Shown: positions 22,100 through 32,253 of the stretch, in pieces
Position numbering within the stretch: the stretch's first letter is position 1
Layout: each line of letters begins with the position of its first letter
Assembly: GCA_036936605.1 (NCBI GenBank)
Contig: JAUPFV010000002.1
Coordinates: 270,080,770 to 270,144,769, forward strand
DNA length: 64,000 bases
DNA from: Limnanthes douglasii subsp. nivea
Lineage: Eukaryota; Streptophyta; Magnoliopsida; Brassicales; Limnanthaceae
Direction of reading: 5' to 3'
Notes under the pieces: model-generated
The model's database searches: none
What the model was told of the DNA's origin: nothing
What the model saw: only the letters and a program-made list of their open reading frames with translations
Made by a program: the position numbers and the translations under genes

Positions 22100-23750
22100 A
22101 CTCTGGTATGAGGGATAACAATAGAGGTGGTCACGACGTCGGTGAAGTGTCGACTCACAGAGTGCAAAGGAAAGGAATCTTCCACAAATATTCTCTTTTT
22201 CATCAAACTGGGACATAGACCCCGAGTCGAATTCTTGGGACACCACAAGAGGGTGCTTCAACTCAAAAATATGTTCTCACAATGGAAACATTGATAGAAT
22301 TTTAAAACTATTTCCTCTGAAATCTCGCATCCTTTGTCCGAGCAAAATCAAACAAAATTGTCAAGTCTCGACTATGCCTCTTCTTTGACCTCCTCAGCCT
22401 CAACATCTAGTTGGAAACTTTTTGGCTTGAAAATCATAATTTTTCTGATAAGCGAGAACATGATTTTTAAGTCGAACCTTTCTAAACTCAAGCAGTTTTT
22501 TCCATGTGTCACCTCGTTTTTAATATTCTTCACCATAGATGGTTTTCTCATCAAAGTGGATAGTTTGAGGTTATTGGCCCCATATTCATCGATAATTTGT
22601 TACAACATAACCCATGTATATTTTTTTAAAGCCTACGAGCTAAATGAAGGATTCAACAAGGTGGTATGACACAAACCCACCATAAAGTAATAGGTTAAAG
22701 GAATTACCTTAGTATGTAACGTTATTTTCCTTCAAAATGTAGCTACAACTCAAGAATTTTTCCATGGTAAAGAATTTCTAAAATTTACGATCCCAAGTGT
22801 TTTTATATAAATAAATCTACTTTAGGAGTTGTTACTCTCCCGGTTTAACTTTCAAATGAAGCAACTTTATGTATTATACAAGAGAAATACAGAAAAAGAG
22901 ACAATAATAAAGTTGGATAAGTCAAAAGAAAACAACTTAAAGTTCTACCCCCCGGGGTGAGAATAGTTCAACAAGTTGGGATCACTATGGTTTTTGCTCC
23001 ACGAGTTTTAGACAAAACTCAAATTTTCCAAACTAATAAGAGCCTTGTTTTCCACGCACTTCGAACAAAAACAAACCGCCTCTCCCACTAATCATTAGCC
23101 TCCGACAAATCAACCACCACTTTTAGATCATTATTGATAGTGATATAGTAATCGAGGTAGTTTTGGTTATTATAAATATTACAATGAAAAATTAGTTACT
23201 CCACATATAGTGAAATATTTGATATACCCGAGGCTATTATCAAGGATATGAAGGTCCTCCATATATTTGGGTTGGCTCGACTAGGGCAGAGATCAAGTAT
23301 ACTGAAGAACTCTCTCAGGCTGGGATATAAATGAAATCAGAAGCCTTAATTGAACATATTAGTATAGAAGACGAGTTTGTCTGACTTCACGGAGAGAAGG
23401 GTTTCACCTTCGATCAGAAGCCTTAATTTAACATTGTTGGGATTTTTTAACATGCTTCATATTCTTTGAAGATCATTGGGTTTCCGATACTCATACAAGA
23501 CCATTTCGAAAATTCTAAAATAAAGGGTCTTGATGGCAAAAACAAGAGCTAATAGGTCAGCTCATGGGAGGGGTCTCCCTAGCGGGCTTGAAGCCTTTGC
23601 CTTGGAATGATCATCCTCTAGATTTGAGTATGTAGTAGGTAGGGATATTTACATGGTTTGCAGGTCTCAAAGCCTATTGACTAACCCTGTATATATTTAC
23701 TATTGAACTTCAAAATGAAAGAAATTAAATAAATCTTGGTATATATTGAG
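22100..23750 (-). pseudogene. Antisense gene remnant of element D
   Basis: It is homologous to the antisense gene of C around 23221-23480, where translation gives TNSSSILICSIKASDFIYI against DELVFFTDIFNLGLWFLF in C. Stops are frequent and the part left of about 23200 is aligned only weakly. No function can be kept. Confidence 0.45.
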
Positions 23751-23979
23751 GCTTAAGACAGGTGGTAAGAATGCAGAAGAAATACCAATTTTTAACAAAA
23801 TATTATGGGAGGTACCTTGAATCTAAAGTGGGAAAGTTCGAACGGTTGAAAGATCGCCATAAAGAATACACATTGGCTGGAATATGGGACACTGTGGTGG
23901 ATGGTGTAATCTCTCTCTCTTTTGGGAAATTCTCTCACTAACAAAAGGGAATAAAGGGAATAAATTTGCAAGCACCCTC

Positions 23980-23988
23980 TATTTATAG
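23980..23988 (-). promoter_or_regulatory. Putative TATA box of the antisense gene, element D
   Basis: The minus strand reads CTATAAATAGAGGG, between the LTR and the antisense gene. Element C has CTATAAATAAGGG at the matching place (51411-51402). Both point into the antisense gene. Confidence 0.5.
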
Positions 23989-24448
23989 TAGGAGAGACCA
24001 TCATTGCACTGACGTCATTTTGACAGCAATGACATTGCGAGCTTCGAAAAGTTAAAACATTAAGGGATCTTCACGCATGTGTCGCAAGGCTATAAAGAGG
24101 CCTACATTTGGGCAGGACATAGATGATGCATGAAAGGTTTTGGCAAGCATAGCTTTGGGATGTGTAAAGGCCTAACTTCAAAACTTACTAGTTTCTTTGA
24201 GAGAGACTATAAAAGCTTATCCAGGTTTGATGACCATCGAAGTTCCCACTATGGTATAAGCATTTGATAATCCCCAATATCTTCAAACAAATCAAGCACT
24301 TCAGGGAACAACAACAAGATTTCTTTTTCTCTACTCGAGGTCTCAATAGTTCAATGCACTCCGAGGCTCTTGGACTGACACCTTTGATCATTGCAAGAGG
24401 GCTCTTAGTATTCAAGTCTTGACCAATTCGTCCTGAATAAAGGGCTAC

Positions 24449-24694
24449 TGATAAGGGATTTATCTATTAGGCTTTAAGCTTTGATTTAGGTCGTTTTTAT
24501 ACCTTATCAATTGTAGATCAAATTTAAGACTTATATGAAACTTTCTCTACTTATGGACCAATAGAGCTCAAAATCGTATATTGGTCACAATAAATATAAC
24601 TTGCCATCCTCTTAGTGAGGGGTGTACAATTATTATTCTATTCTAGTATTTACTATTCTCTTTCTCTCTTATTTAGCAACTAATAGCACGATAT
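24449..24694 (+). repeat. LTR remnant of element D
   Basis: It starts TGATAAGGGATT and matches both LTRs of C: GGACCAATAGAGCTCAA, TTGGTCACAATAAATATAA and CCTCTTAGTGAGGGGTG. Similarity stops at about 24694, before the expected CA end. Confidence 0.75.
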
Positions 24695-24849
24695 ATATAT
24701 ATGCATTTAACATGTCTGATAGAATGATTGTTATAAAAGATACTTCATGAAATATTATGTTTTTATGGATTTTTGAATTATTGGATACTACCGTTGTGCT
24801 TCATCATATTTAGCATACACAATACAAACGACATGAGAGGCATAAAAGG

Positions 24850-24850
<1 letters not shown>

Positions 24851-24883
<33 letters not shown>
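24851..24883. repeat. (TA)n microsatellite
   Basis: About 16 TA units without interruption, in the gap between elements D and F. Confidence 0.9.
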
Positions 24884-24886
<3 letters not shown>

Positions 24887-24985
24887 AAGATAGAGTTCAT
24901 CTTCCATCTCGAGGATATTTTATAAATATTTAATGATTTGAAACTTTTGATTGGAGAAACTTTATCCATAAAATCAAGTATTTTC

Positions 24986-25362
24986 CGACAGAATAAACAA
25001 GAAGAATGATAAAGTTAAGCAATTGGGTTGTGAAGAAGAAGGAAATATGAATATATCGAAGAAGATAAGGAAGGATGATGCTAAGGATTTGAGAGATAGT
25101 GTTTAAAGTACAACTAATCATAAGCATCAAAGGGTTAGATGTTCCCTGGATAAGTCGGTTTAGGCCAAAAGTTTAGGCTCTGGTCTTGGTTAATCCTAAC
25201 CTTGGCCCAAGGAAAAAAGAAATATTCCTTGTAATAAACAATAGTACATTAATATAGTTGTATATTAAGGAAAACTTGTAACATGTTCGATTGCGAGAAA
25301 TATACAAAGAAACTTCTAAAAACTTCATTTCTAGTATCTTCTCTTTTATACTCAAGCTTTAA
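24986..25362 (+). repeat. 5' LTR of copia element F
   Basis: The start GACAGAATAAAC matches the 3' LTR start AACAGAATAGAC. Shared blocks include GATGATGCTAAGGAT, CAAAGGGTTAG and ACTAATATAGTTGTATATTAAG-like sequence. It ends just before the primer site. Confidence 0.82.
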
Positions 25363-25363
25363 C

Positions 25364-25376
25364 TTGGTATTAGAGC
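25364..25376 (+). other. Primer binding site of element F
   Basis: TTGGTATTAGAGC differs by one base from the TGGTATCAGAGC that pairs with initiator tRNA-Met and is usual in plant copia elements. Confidence 0.8.
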
Positions 25377-25829
25377 TTCAATTACCAAATTTGGCTTTCC
25401 GTCCTTGACCTCAGACACTACAATCTGTGGTTGTCTTCTAACTGAGTCATACAAAAACAACAAAACAGAAATAATGTAAGTAAGCACCACTTGCAATAAT
25501 TTCAAGATATATCGCACCAACTAGCTGTTATGAAATGACTCGATTGTCTCTGTTATCAATAAAAGTAAAATCTTTGTCCACATTTTAGGGGATATTCCCT
25601 ATCCCCTAAAGGTTCTCCTGATTCTAATGGTAGTCTGGCTTAAAATCTAAACTTTAAAGAGTGACTATCCAAAGATCAATTGTTGTTTGGATGGTTTTTT
25701 ACTACCATCACTCCTAAAACATATAGATAAATACAGAGCATGAGTTCTCTAAAGGACTCTGTTATTGTTTAACAAAAATCTATGATTTGTAAACTAAGGC
25801 TATAATCTCATATTTCCTAGGGGAGTTTA

Positions 25830-26662
25830 AAATAACTAAAAAGGATGGTTCAGACATGGATGAGTACCTAGCAAAGATGAAGTCCATTTTAGAAACTTTC
25901 GCCCTAGATGGTTATCCTGTCACCATTGATGACTTGGTTTCACAAGTATTAGCTGATCTAGACTCACACCATACTCATATAATCGTGAATCTAGGCAATA
26001 AGATGTTCATAGTTGGGTTGATATCCAAACATTCGTCCTAACTTTTGAGAGCACATTGGAGTAACTCGTAAGCGAGTCGTGGCTAGCTTGAAACTACCTT
26101 TTTACCAATACTAACAGTAACAAGACTAACAAAGCAAACAAATAAAATTCAAGAGGTCAAGGTCACGGTTACAGAGGAAGATTTACAAATAATTACAGAG
26201 ACAGAAGAAGTTATACTTACATAAGGAATAGAGGAGGAAGATACTCCCTAAGCAGACTAACCTGCCAATTGTGTGGTAAGTTTAGCCATGTTGCTCCCAC
26301 ATGTTACCTTAGAGATGATCCAAATTCCTTGAGACCTTTATTTTTAGAGCAAAAGCAATAGAGATCATATCATGATGCATATCTTCTGATTCAAGACTCA
26401 ACTAATGATAATGGATGGTATGCAGACTCAGAAGCCACTCAACATGTGACTCACAACCCTAGTATATTGATTCAGAGAATGGATTGTGGAGGTAATGTTT
26501 ATGTCCACGTTAGAAATGGTAAAAATGTTTGTTTAACCATGTTGATAACTCTAATATTTATACTTGTGCAAATAAACCAATTAACCCAAACAACATACTT
26601 CATGTTCCTACTATTTCTAAGAACCTACTTTCTGTTTCTAAGCTTACTGCTCAAAATTAAGT
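25830..26662 (+). pseudogene. Gag and protease of copia element F
   Basis: Gag: MDEYLAKMKSILETFAL and PVTIDDLVSQVLADLDS match the UBN2-type copia Gag. A zinc knuckle follows, CQLCGKFSHVAPTCY (C-x2-C-x4-H-x4-C). The protease region reads WYADSEATQHVT (the usual DSGAT-like site, here DSEAT), then ISNIYTCANKPINPNNILHV-like and NLLSVSKLTAQN, the linker to the pre-integrase domain. The reading frame is broken several times. The MULE target duplication begins at 26663. Confidence 0.85.
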
Positions 26663-26671
26663 TTTTGTTAA
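26663..26671. repeat. Left 9-bp target site duplication of the MULE
   Basis: TTTTGTTAA, identical to 32245-32253. Confidence 0.93.
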
Positions 26672-26703
26672 GGGTCAGGCTAGAAAAAAGACACATTTTG
26701 ATA
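26672..26703 (+). repeat. Left terminal inverted repeat of the MULE
   Basis: The 32 bp match the reverse complement of 32213-32244 except at position 15 (A against T). A shared TATCTCTCAC lies just inside, at different distances. Confidence 0.93.
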
Positions 26704-27027
26704 TATCTCTCACTCTACCCCCATCTTTTTTCAAACTGAAAGTTGAAATTCCAAAATTGCCCTTTCTCTCTCTAGATTTCCACATTCATGTCATTTACTC
26801 TCAAAATCAGTCGAAACTCTGAAATCTATCCGTTATTACCCTAAATCTACAAGCTTTGTACGAACATCTACTACTCTAAACCCATTAAACCGAAAAATTT
26901 AGCTTTTTTTACCCAAACCCATCAAATCCACTTCGAAAAATCTTGAATCGGAGTATCTATGGACAATGATGAGATGAGCGTCTCTCTGGAAGACTTACTA
27001 GATGAGGAGGAAGCTTACCGCATGGAG

Positions 27028-27263
27028 GTAAGAAGTTAAACCCTTTTTTCGTTTTTTGGTCGTGTCGCACGGAGTTCGTGCGACGAACAGCTTCGTCATC
27101 GCACGATCGTGCGACTTGGTAACAATAGCCGTCACATAAGACGAGGATAGAAGCGTGTCTCATGCGACAGCACTGAAGACATGTCTCGTGCGACATCAGA
27201 AGACATGTCTCGTGCGACCGAACTGTTATATAAACTTATAGTTTTCAATTACATATTTTGTAG
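27028..27263 (+). other. Intron 1 of the MULE transposase gene, holding palindromes
   Basis: Donor ATGGAG|GTAAG and acceptor ATATTTTGTAG|GAAGAA; joining gives AYRME-EEPAEPPF in phase 0. It contains GTCGCACG-gagtt-CGTGCGAC (27064-27084), the 16-bp palindrome TCGCACGATCGTGCGA (27099-27114) and three GTCTCRTGCGAC-type sites (about 27156-27220). Confidence 0.75.
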
Positions 27264-28489
27264 GAAGAACCTGCCGAGCCTCCATTTATGGATGCCGACT
27301 ACACTAGAATATTCAATACGGATAGGTTATTTACTAAAGATGAATTGGATGCTTTTGTGGACATTGAATCGAAGAAGATCAAGTTTTTCACAATTAGAAA
27401 GCTCTACGATAGCGGGAAATGGGGAAGGACTTCTAGGTTAGAGTACGTTTGCGAGCGATACGGTGTATTCATATCAAAAGCGAAACCGGAAACTTTAAGA
27501 AAATGAAAGACATCGACGAAGAAATGTAATTGTCCGTTTGCGCTAAAAGGTCATCCGATCGACATACTAGCCATGAAATGGCGTTTGGAGGTGATAAACG
27601 GTACTCATAATCATGAACCCTACGTTTTCCTAGACGGTTATTCCCGCGCTTGTAGGCTAAAATGGGATGAAGAGGAACTAGTTCGTAGTTTGTCTCACCT
27701 CGGTTCGCGCCCTAGGGAGATATATAGTGGTTTGAAGTACAAATATCCCGAGAACATTTCGAACATGCGTGCAATCTACAATTGCCGCAAAAAACATCGG
27801 GATGTTAAGCACGGGGGATACACGCAAATGCAATATTTGTTGACGAAGTTGAAGAAGAATGGATATTCGACGTGTGAGCGTTTGAAAGATGATTCAAAGG
27901 TGATCATTGACTTTTTCTTCGCACAACCTACATTCCTGAACGTGCTATTCATGGATTGTACGTACAAGACGACTAGGTATAAGATGCCGTTATTAGAGAT
28001 TGTCGGTTTAATGTTGACTTCCATTACATTTACCATTGCGTACGTATTTATGAGCGGAGAGAAGATTAGAAACTACGTATGGGCTTTGGAAACTCTTCGT
28101 GGTTTGATGATGGATAGCGTGTGCGTATTTCCATCCGTTATTGTTACCGATCGAGAGTTAGCTCTCATGCGAGCAATCAACAGTATTTTTCCGGACACGC
28201 ACCACTTGATATGCACATGGCACATTCGTAAGAACATTCTTGGGGCGGTCCGGAAGATATTGGACGATGATGCGGTAACGAAACAATTTGTTGACTTTTA
28301 CGGCTACGTTGCAGGGGCGAACACGGTTGAGAGTTACCAAAAGAATCTAGATATAGTGAAGGAGATGTTTGCATCTAAACCGGAATGTTTTGTGTACGTT
28401 ATGGACTCGTGGATAACAAAATATGGTGACAAGTTCCTTGCGTACCGAACGAACACGATTAAGCATTATGGCCAAACAACTACAAATAG

Positions 28490-28571
28490 GTTAGTCTTTT
28501 TATCCTATTTTTTGTTTAGCTATTTTATCTATTATCAAAGAAGTTCATAATGTTTTACTTGTACTATGTAG
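28490..28571 (+). other. Intron 2 of the MULE transposase gene
   Basis: 82 bp, donor AAATAG|GTTAGT and acceptor ACTATGTAG|GGTGGAG. Splicing gives TTTNRVEGVHSSLKKYL, the conserved MULE segment (usually SRVES.HS.LK.YL). Confidence 0.85.
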
Positions 28572-29075
28572 GGTGGAGGGTGTTCACTCGTCCCTAAAAA
28601 AATACCTTTGGATGAATCAATGCAACTTTGAGTTATTTTGGGAGAAAGTTCACAAATTATTAACGAAGCAGCATGCGGGTATCGTCGAATCATTCGAGCG
28701 AAGTAAGTTTAGAACAATTCCCGGTTTTGATGGTGTTTTGACCCAGAATCTTAAAGGTCATGTGTCACATGCGGGTCTGAAGATATTGATGCTTGCTATT
28801 GTACGTGCTAGCAATATAGGAGTAGATCGGGTACCATGTGAAGGTTGTTTCCTTAGGAAAACTCATGGTTTACCTTGTGCATGTGAAATTGCATTTATAG
28901 CTAGAGACGGTAGGTGCATCCCTTTAGAAGACGTGGATGTCTTTTGGAAAAGATTAGATATTGTTCATAGGGATCCTAGCTCTCGTGAAGAAGAATTGCT
29001 AAAAAACTTTCCTTAATTGACAACTCAATTCGTAGTTTCTGACCCGACCAACAAGACCACATTATCAATAGGGTA

Positions 29076-30075
29076 ATGCAAATATTGAGGCCCGAGACAA
29101 GTCATATTCAAGATCCTAAAGAAGTGGTTAGAGATAAGGGTAGACCAAAGGGAGGCGTTAATAAATCGACTAAACAGAACCTTAGTTCATTGGAATATCC
29201 CATTGAACAAACCGCTAGTGCTAGTACTCCGGCTAACTCGGTAGGTAGTACACCCGTTAACATGTTAGGGAGCACGACCGCATCCAACGTGGTTCCCAAT
29301 CGTACCACCCAAACCTCCATTGGTAAAAAAGAAAGTTGGAAGGCCTAAGAAAATTATTAAAGATGGGAAGTTAACATGATATCCGGATTGCATCCCGACC
29401 TTTCTACACACTTACATTTTAAAGTTAGTTGACGTTCTTCCAGACGGACAATGCGGATATCGTTTCGTAGCCCATTCAATATACAACAACGAAGATATAT
29501 GGGAGGATGTTAGACGCGAGTTGTTGAAGGAGTTACGAGACAACCGTGCATGTTGGTTGGATGTATATGGTTTGCCGAAGGTTTTTGACGATTTGGTACA
29601 TAGGTTAGATTACTTCAAGCCCAACCCTAGTAGCCACTATTGGATGACATTTCAGGACATTGGACTAGTCATCGCGACAAGGTATCAATGCATGGTATAC
29701 CATGTATCGCAAGCAGCCTCGTTAACGTATCTACAAATCCGTGGAAAGCCACCCGTCAACAATTCAACGATCATAGAAGTTGGGATATCTTTCGTACATG
29801 GATGTCACTTTGTTAATGTAAGTATATTTCGTTTCCAATCCAAATTTCTTACGCTATCATTACTAATGCATTCATTTATTCTTTTTTCTTGTAGATTACT
29901 ACTCCACCTGATGGACCGTTGCCTCCATTATACCCTTGTTGGGCCGCTTACGCAACCGAAAAAGCGAATCAATAGGCGTATCCCTACTACCGTCGGTTCA
30001 ACAAATTTACACAAATAATGCCCGCTAGGAAAATCAACTTGAACGAAAAACCACATGTAACGGATTTGACTAGAG
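29076..30075 (+). pseudogene. C-terminal extension with OTU-like cysteine protease domain
   Basis: After the SWIM finger a Ser/Thr-rich linker runs to PPLVKKKVGRPKKI, then T*YPDCIPTFLHTYI and an OTU-type domain: VLPDGQCGYRFVAH (catalytic Cys at 29452-29454), DIWEDVRRELLKEL and GCHFVN (His, CAC at 29806-29808). An intron fits at 29818-29894 (AAT|GTAAGT ... CTTGTAG|ATTACT), and TTPPDGPLPPLYPCW follows, with an in-frame TAG at 29973-29975. OTU proteins usually remove ubiquitin; in some plant MULEs such a domain follows the transposase in one polypeptide. Shifts near 29016-29076 and 29320 and a TGA near 29378 separate the parts, so one gene or two cannot be decided. Confidence 0.78.
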
Positions 30076-30339
30076 ACGACGTTTGAAATGCTTTTGTACA
30101 ACATTTTAAGTTATTTCATTTTAAGTTATTTTACCTAACGTTTGATGTAATATAGTTGATGTAATTTTGATGTAATTTTGATGTAATATAGTAGGAAAAT
30201 CCTTAATAACGTTTGATGTACTATAGCTGATGTCATTTTTTATGATGTCATTTTTTATGATGTCATTTTTAGTTGAAATAACAGACTTTGGTAGTAGTTG
30301 TTTCATTTAAACGAGTCAAAATGATAAAATATAACACTC

Positions 30340-30760
30340 GTCGCATGAGACAGAGTTTTAGGCCAGTCTCATGCGACGAAAGGCCAAAATTTTGGCCCTG
30401 ACTTTCAGACAGAGGGGTTATATCGCACGCCCTAATTGCGAATGCCTTTGTTCCCTGTCGCATGCGACGCAGGGCCAAAATTTTGGCTCTGTTTTTAAGA
30501 CAGAGTGGTTATATCGCATGCCCTAATTGCGAATGCCTTTGTTCCATGTCGCATGCGATGCATGGCCAAAAGTTTGGCTCTGTTTTTTAGACAGAGGGCT
30601 TTTATCGCACGCCCTAATTGCGACTTTCTTTGGCCCTTGTCGCATGCGACGTATGGCTAAAAATTTGGCTCTGTTTTCCAAACAGAAGGCTTTTATCGCA
30701 CGTCCAAAATGCGACTTCCTTTGGACCCTGTCGCATGCGACACAAACCCTAATATATTAT
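30340..30760. repeat. 91-bp tandem array with GTCGCATGCGAC palindromes, in the MULE
   Basis: The 12-bp palindrome or a one-base variant recurs at 30457, 30548, 30639 and 30730, exactly 91 bp apart. Each unit also has GGCCAAAATTTTGGC-like, CTCTGTTTT, ACAGAGG and TATCGCACGCCCTAATTGCGA-like parts, themselves partly palindromic. A half unit starts the array. The array is CpG-richer than its surroundings. Confidence 0.9.
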
Positions 30761-30945
30761 GGCCAAAACAACGCAGTTTATACATTTTGTTGGAGTAAAA
30801 TAGCATTGGAAAGGGGAAATTGTAAATTTAAAGTTGGACAGTACACTTGAAGGAAATACATAAAGACGAAAATAACAAGTTAACACCTTAACTTAAACAC
30901 ACATAAGAAAATAATTAAACAACGACATGCCAACAACCAAAATGC

Positions 30946-31281
30946 TCAATCATCGAATTCATGTCCCAAGTTGTCGTCAGAATCAACCCCCTCCTCCCTT
31001 TCCGTAATCCTATCTTGAAGATACGCTACCATATCCCTAGTGATGTAGTCTACCACCGTCATGTTCCAGACGGCGGCCGCTTCTTGCTTAATTTTATATA
31101 GCAAAAACAATAAACACTGGAGCGGTTTACAAAAAAAGTACCTCTGCTTGATTTTTTCACGGTTGCGCACGAGGAGACCTCCAGCTTGTAAACGGACGTA
31201 GCCGTAGTACATCTTACAAAGCACACGATCAAAAAAAGCATTGCTAGTATCTTCCCCCATCTCTCGGCGGGCTATATTCAT
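30946..31281 (-). CDS. Second, convergent small gene of the MULE (111 residues, unknown function)
   Basis: An uninterrupted ATG-TAG... frame of 111 codons runs against the transposase gene. It begins MNIARREMGEDTSNAFFDRV, has a basic middle (VRNREKIKQRYFFC, LLFLLYKIKQEAA) and an acidic end (ITEREEGVDSDDNLGHEFDD). No family is recognised. A minus-strand CCTATATAAAGGG lies about 100 bp upstream of the ATG (31381-31390) and stops in the leader fix the start. Unlike the transposase, this frame has no break. Convergent order recalls mudrA/mudrB of maize MuDR, but there is no visible similarity to mudrB. Confidence 0.6.
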   Translation of the reverse strand: MNIARREMGEDTSNAFFDRVLCKMYYGYVRLQAGGLLVRNREKIKQRYFFCKPLQCLLFLLYKIKQEAAAVWNMTVVDYITRDMVAYLQDRITEREEGVDSDDNLGHEFDD

Positions 31282-31379
31282 CGCCTCAAGAAAATGGTAG
31301 TCTTTATGTGGAGTAAACTCTATTTGTAAAAGTGTTTATGTTTTAGTAGTGTTTATGAATGCTAAAGGTTTTGGAGTCC

Positions 31380-31391
31380 CTTTATATAGGG
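31380..31391 (-). promoter_or_regulatory. Putative TATA box of the second MULE gene
   Basis: The minus strand reads CCCTATATAAAGGG about 100 bp before the ATG at 31281, a normal plant promoter distance. Confidence 0.55.
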
Positions 31392-31559
31392 TTTTTTAGT
31401 GCGAGATTTTTTAATGTAACGAGCGGGAGATTTAGAATTAAGAGATCAACATAAACGGATTTTTGACTTTCTGCTTGGTCTGCCCCATCCTGTAAAAACA
31501 ACATAAAGAAATATGTATTAGTGAGATAACACAAAAAAAGTATTCTGAAAAGGCATCTC

Positions 31560-31690
31560 GTCGCATGAGACAGCTTAAGCTGTCTGTCGCATGAGACAGC
31601 TTCAATTGTCTGTCGCATGAGACAGCTTAAGCTGTCTATCGCATGAGACAACTTAAGCTGTTTGTCGCATGAGACGGCAAAGCACAACCC
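31560..31690. repeat. 26-bp tandem array with GTCGCATGAGAC sites
   Basis: Five units start at 31560, 31586, 31612 and so on, with consensus GTCGCATGAGACAGCTTAAG followed by CTGTCT. The second half is a hairpin (AGACAGCTTAAGCTGTCT). A final reversed copy, GTCTCATGGGACGAG, follows. Confidence 0.88.
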
Positions 31691-31715
31691 GTCTCATGGG
31701 ACGAGATGCCTCCTT

Positions 31716-31764
31716 GGTCGCACGATCGTGCGACCATATCCAAAATGGTAGCACGATCGTGCTA
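31716..31764. repeat. Right-end palindromes of the MULE
   Basis: GGTCGCACGATCGTGCGACC (31716-31735) is a perfect 20-bp palindrome whose 16-bp core equals the one in intron 1 (27099-27114). TAGCACGATCGTGCTA (31749-31764) is a related perfect palindrome. Confidence 0.9.
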
Positions 31765-32212
31765 GCAACAGCAACTATACCCATTTTTAGAAACCCACCA
31801 AAGCAGCCTCATTTCACTAAAAATCAAACACATAAACATAGATCCTAGCAAAACTAACAACAATACAACACTAATCTAACAAAACAACACCTAAAATCAT
31901 GCAAAATCGAAACCTAAAAACCTAAAAACCTAATTTCAGCAGTTTATACCCAACGAAATCTAAAAAAAATTATAGCATGAGGTTTGTATTACTTACCTTT
32001 ATGTTTTGCTGACTTAAGATTGTTGAAAATCGAGATTTTGAAATGGGTCGATTTGAGTATTTGAGAGCTTTCTAGAGAGAGAGAGAGAAAGAGAAAAAAT
32101 GGTGAGAGATTTATCAAACCCTTTTATACCTAGGTTTTCTGAAAAGGATAAATTTGTCCAAAATTAGGTGAGAGATATATCAAATGGGTATAAGATCCAG
32201 CGGTTTAAAATC

Positions 32213-32244
32213 TATCAAAATGTGTCTTATTTCTAGCCTGACCC
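32213..32244 (-). repeat. Right terminal inverted repeat of the MULE
   Basis: It ends CTAGCCTGACCC and is followed at once by the right target duplication (32245-32253). Confidence 0.93.
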
Positions 32245-32253
32245 TTTTGTTAA

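Larger units (their letters stand above)
22060..24694 (+). mobile_element. 3' remnant of a Tat-lineage element (element D)
   Basis: The end shares the order of element C: an antisense gene remnant, a minus-strand TATA box, a polypurine-like GAATAAAGGGCTAC, then an LTR. The stretch 23221-23480 aligns with 50210-50470 of C. No gag, protease, RT or integrase is recognised to the left, so this is a truncated copy. The left border is unclear (22060 is a guess) and the LTR is cut at about 24694. Confidence 0.65.
26959..29016 (+). pseudogene. MULE transposase gene (MULE/FAR1-type domain with SWIM zinc finger)
   Basis: Three exons: 26959-27027, 27264-28489 and 28572-29016. The protein begins MDNDEMSVSLEDLLDEEEAY. 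An N-terminal FAR1/WRKY-GCM1-like DNA-binding part follows, with CERYG, then KKCNCPF and INGTHNHEP (about 27440-27620). The catalytic domain has FMDCTYKTTRYKMPLLEIVG and VIVTDRELALMRAI (two Asp of the DDE set) and HLICTWHIRKNI. The SWIM finger reads CEGCFLRKTHGLPCAC. One in-frame TGA (27504-27506, probably from CGA) interrupts exon 2 and the frame fails near 29016. The catalytic Glu was not located with certainty. Apart from these breaks the gene is near full length. Confidence 0.9.
26672..32244 (+). mobile_element. MULE (Mutator-like DNA transposon), 5573 bp, nested in element F
   Basis: The ends are inverted repeats of 32 bp with one mismatch, starting GGGTCAGGCTAGAA. A perfect 9-bp target duplication TTTTGTTAA flanks it (26663-26671 and 32245-32253), the size made by Mutator-type transposases. 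Inside are a plus-strand transposase gene with two introns, an OTU-like protease region, a 91-bp tandem array, a minus-strand second gene and a 26-bp tandem array. The intact ends and TSD suggest a fairly recent insertion, younger than the copia element; the coding part has premature stops. Confidence 0.96.
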
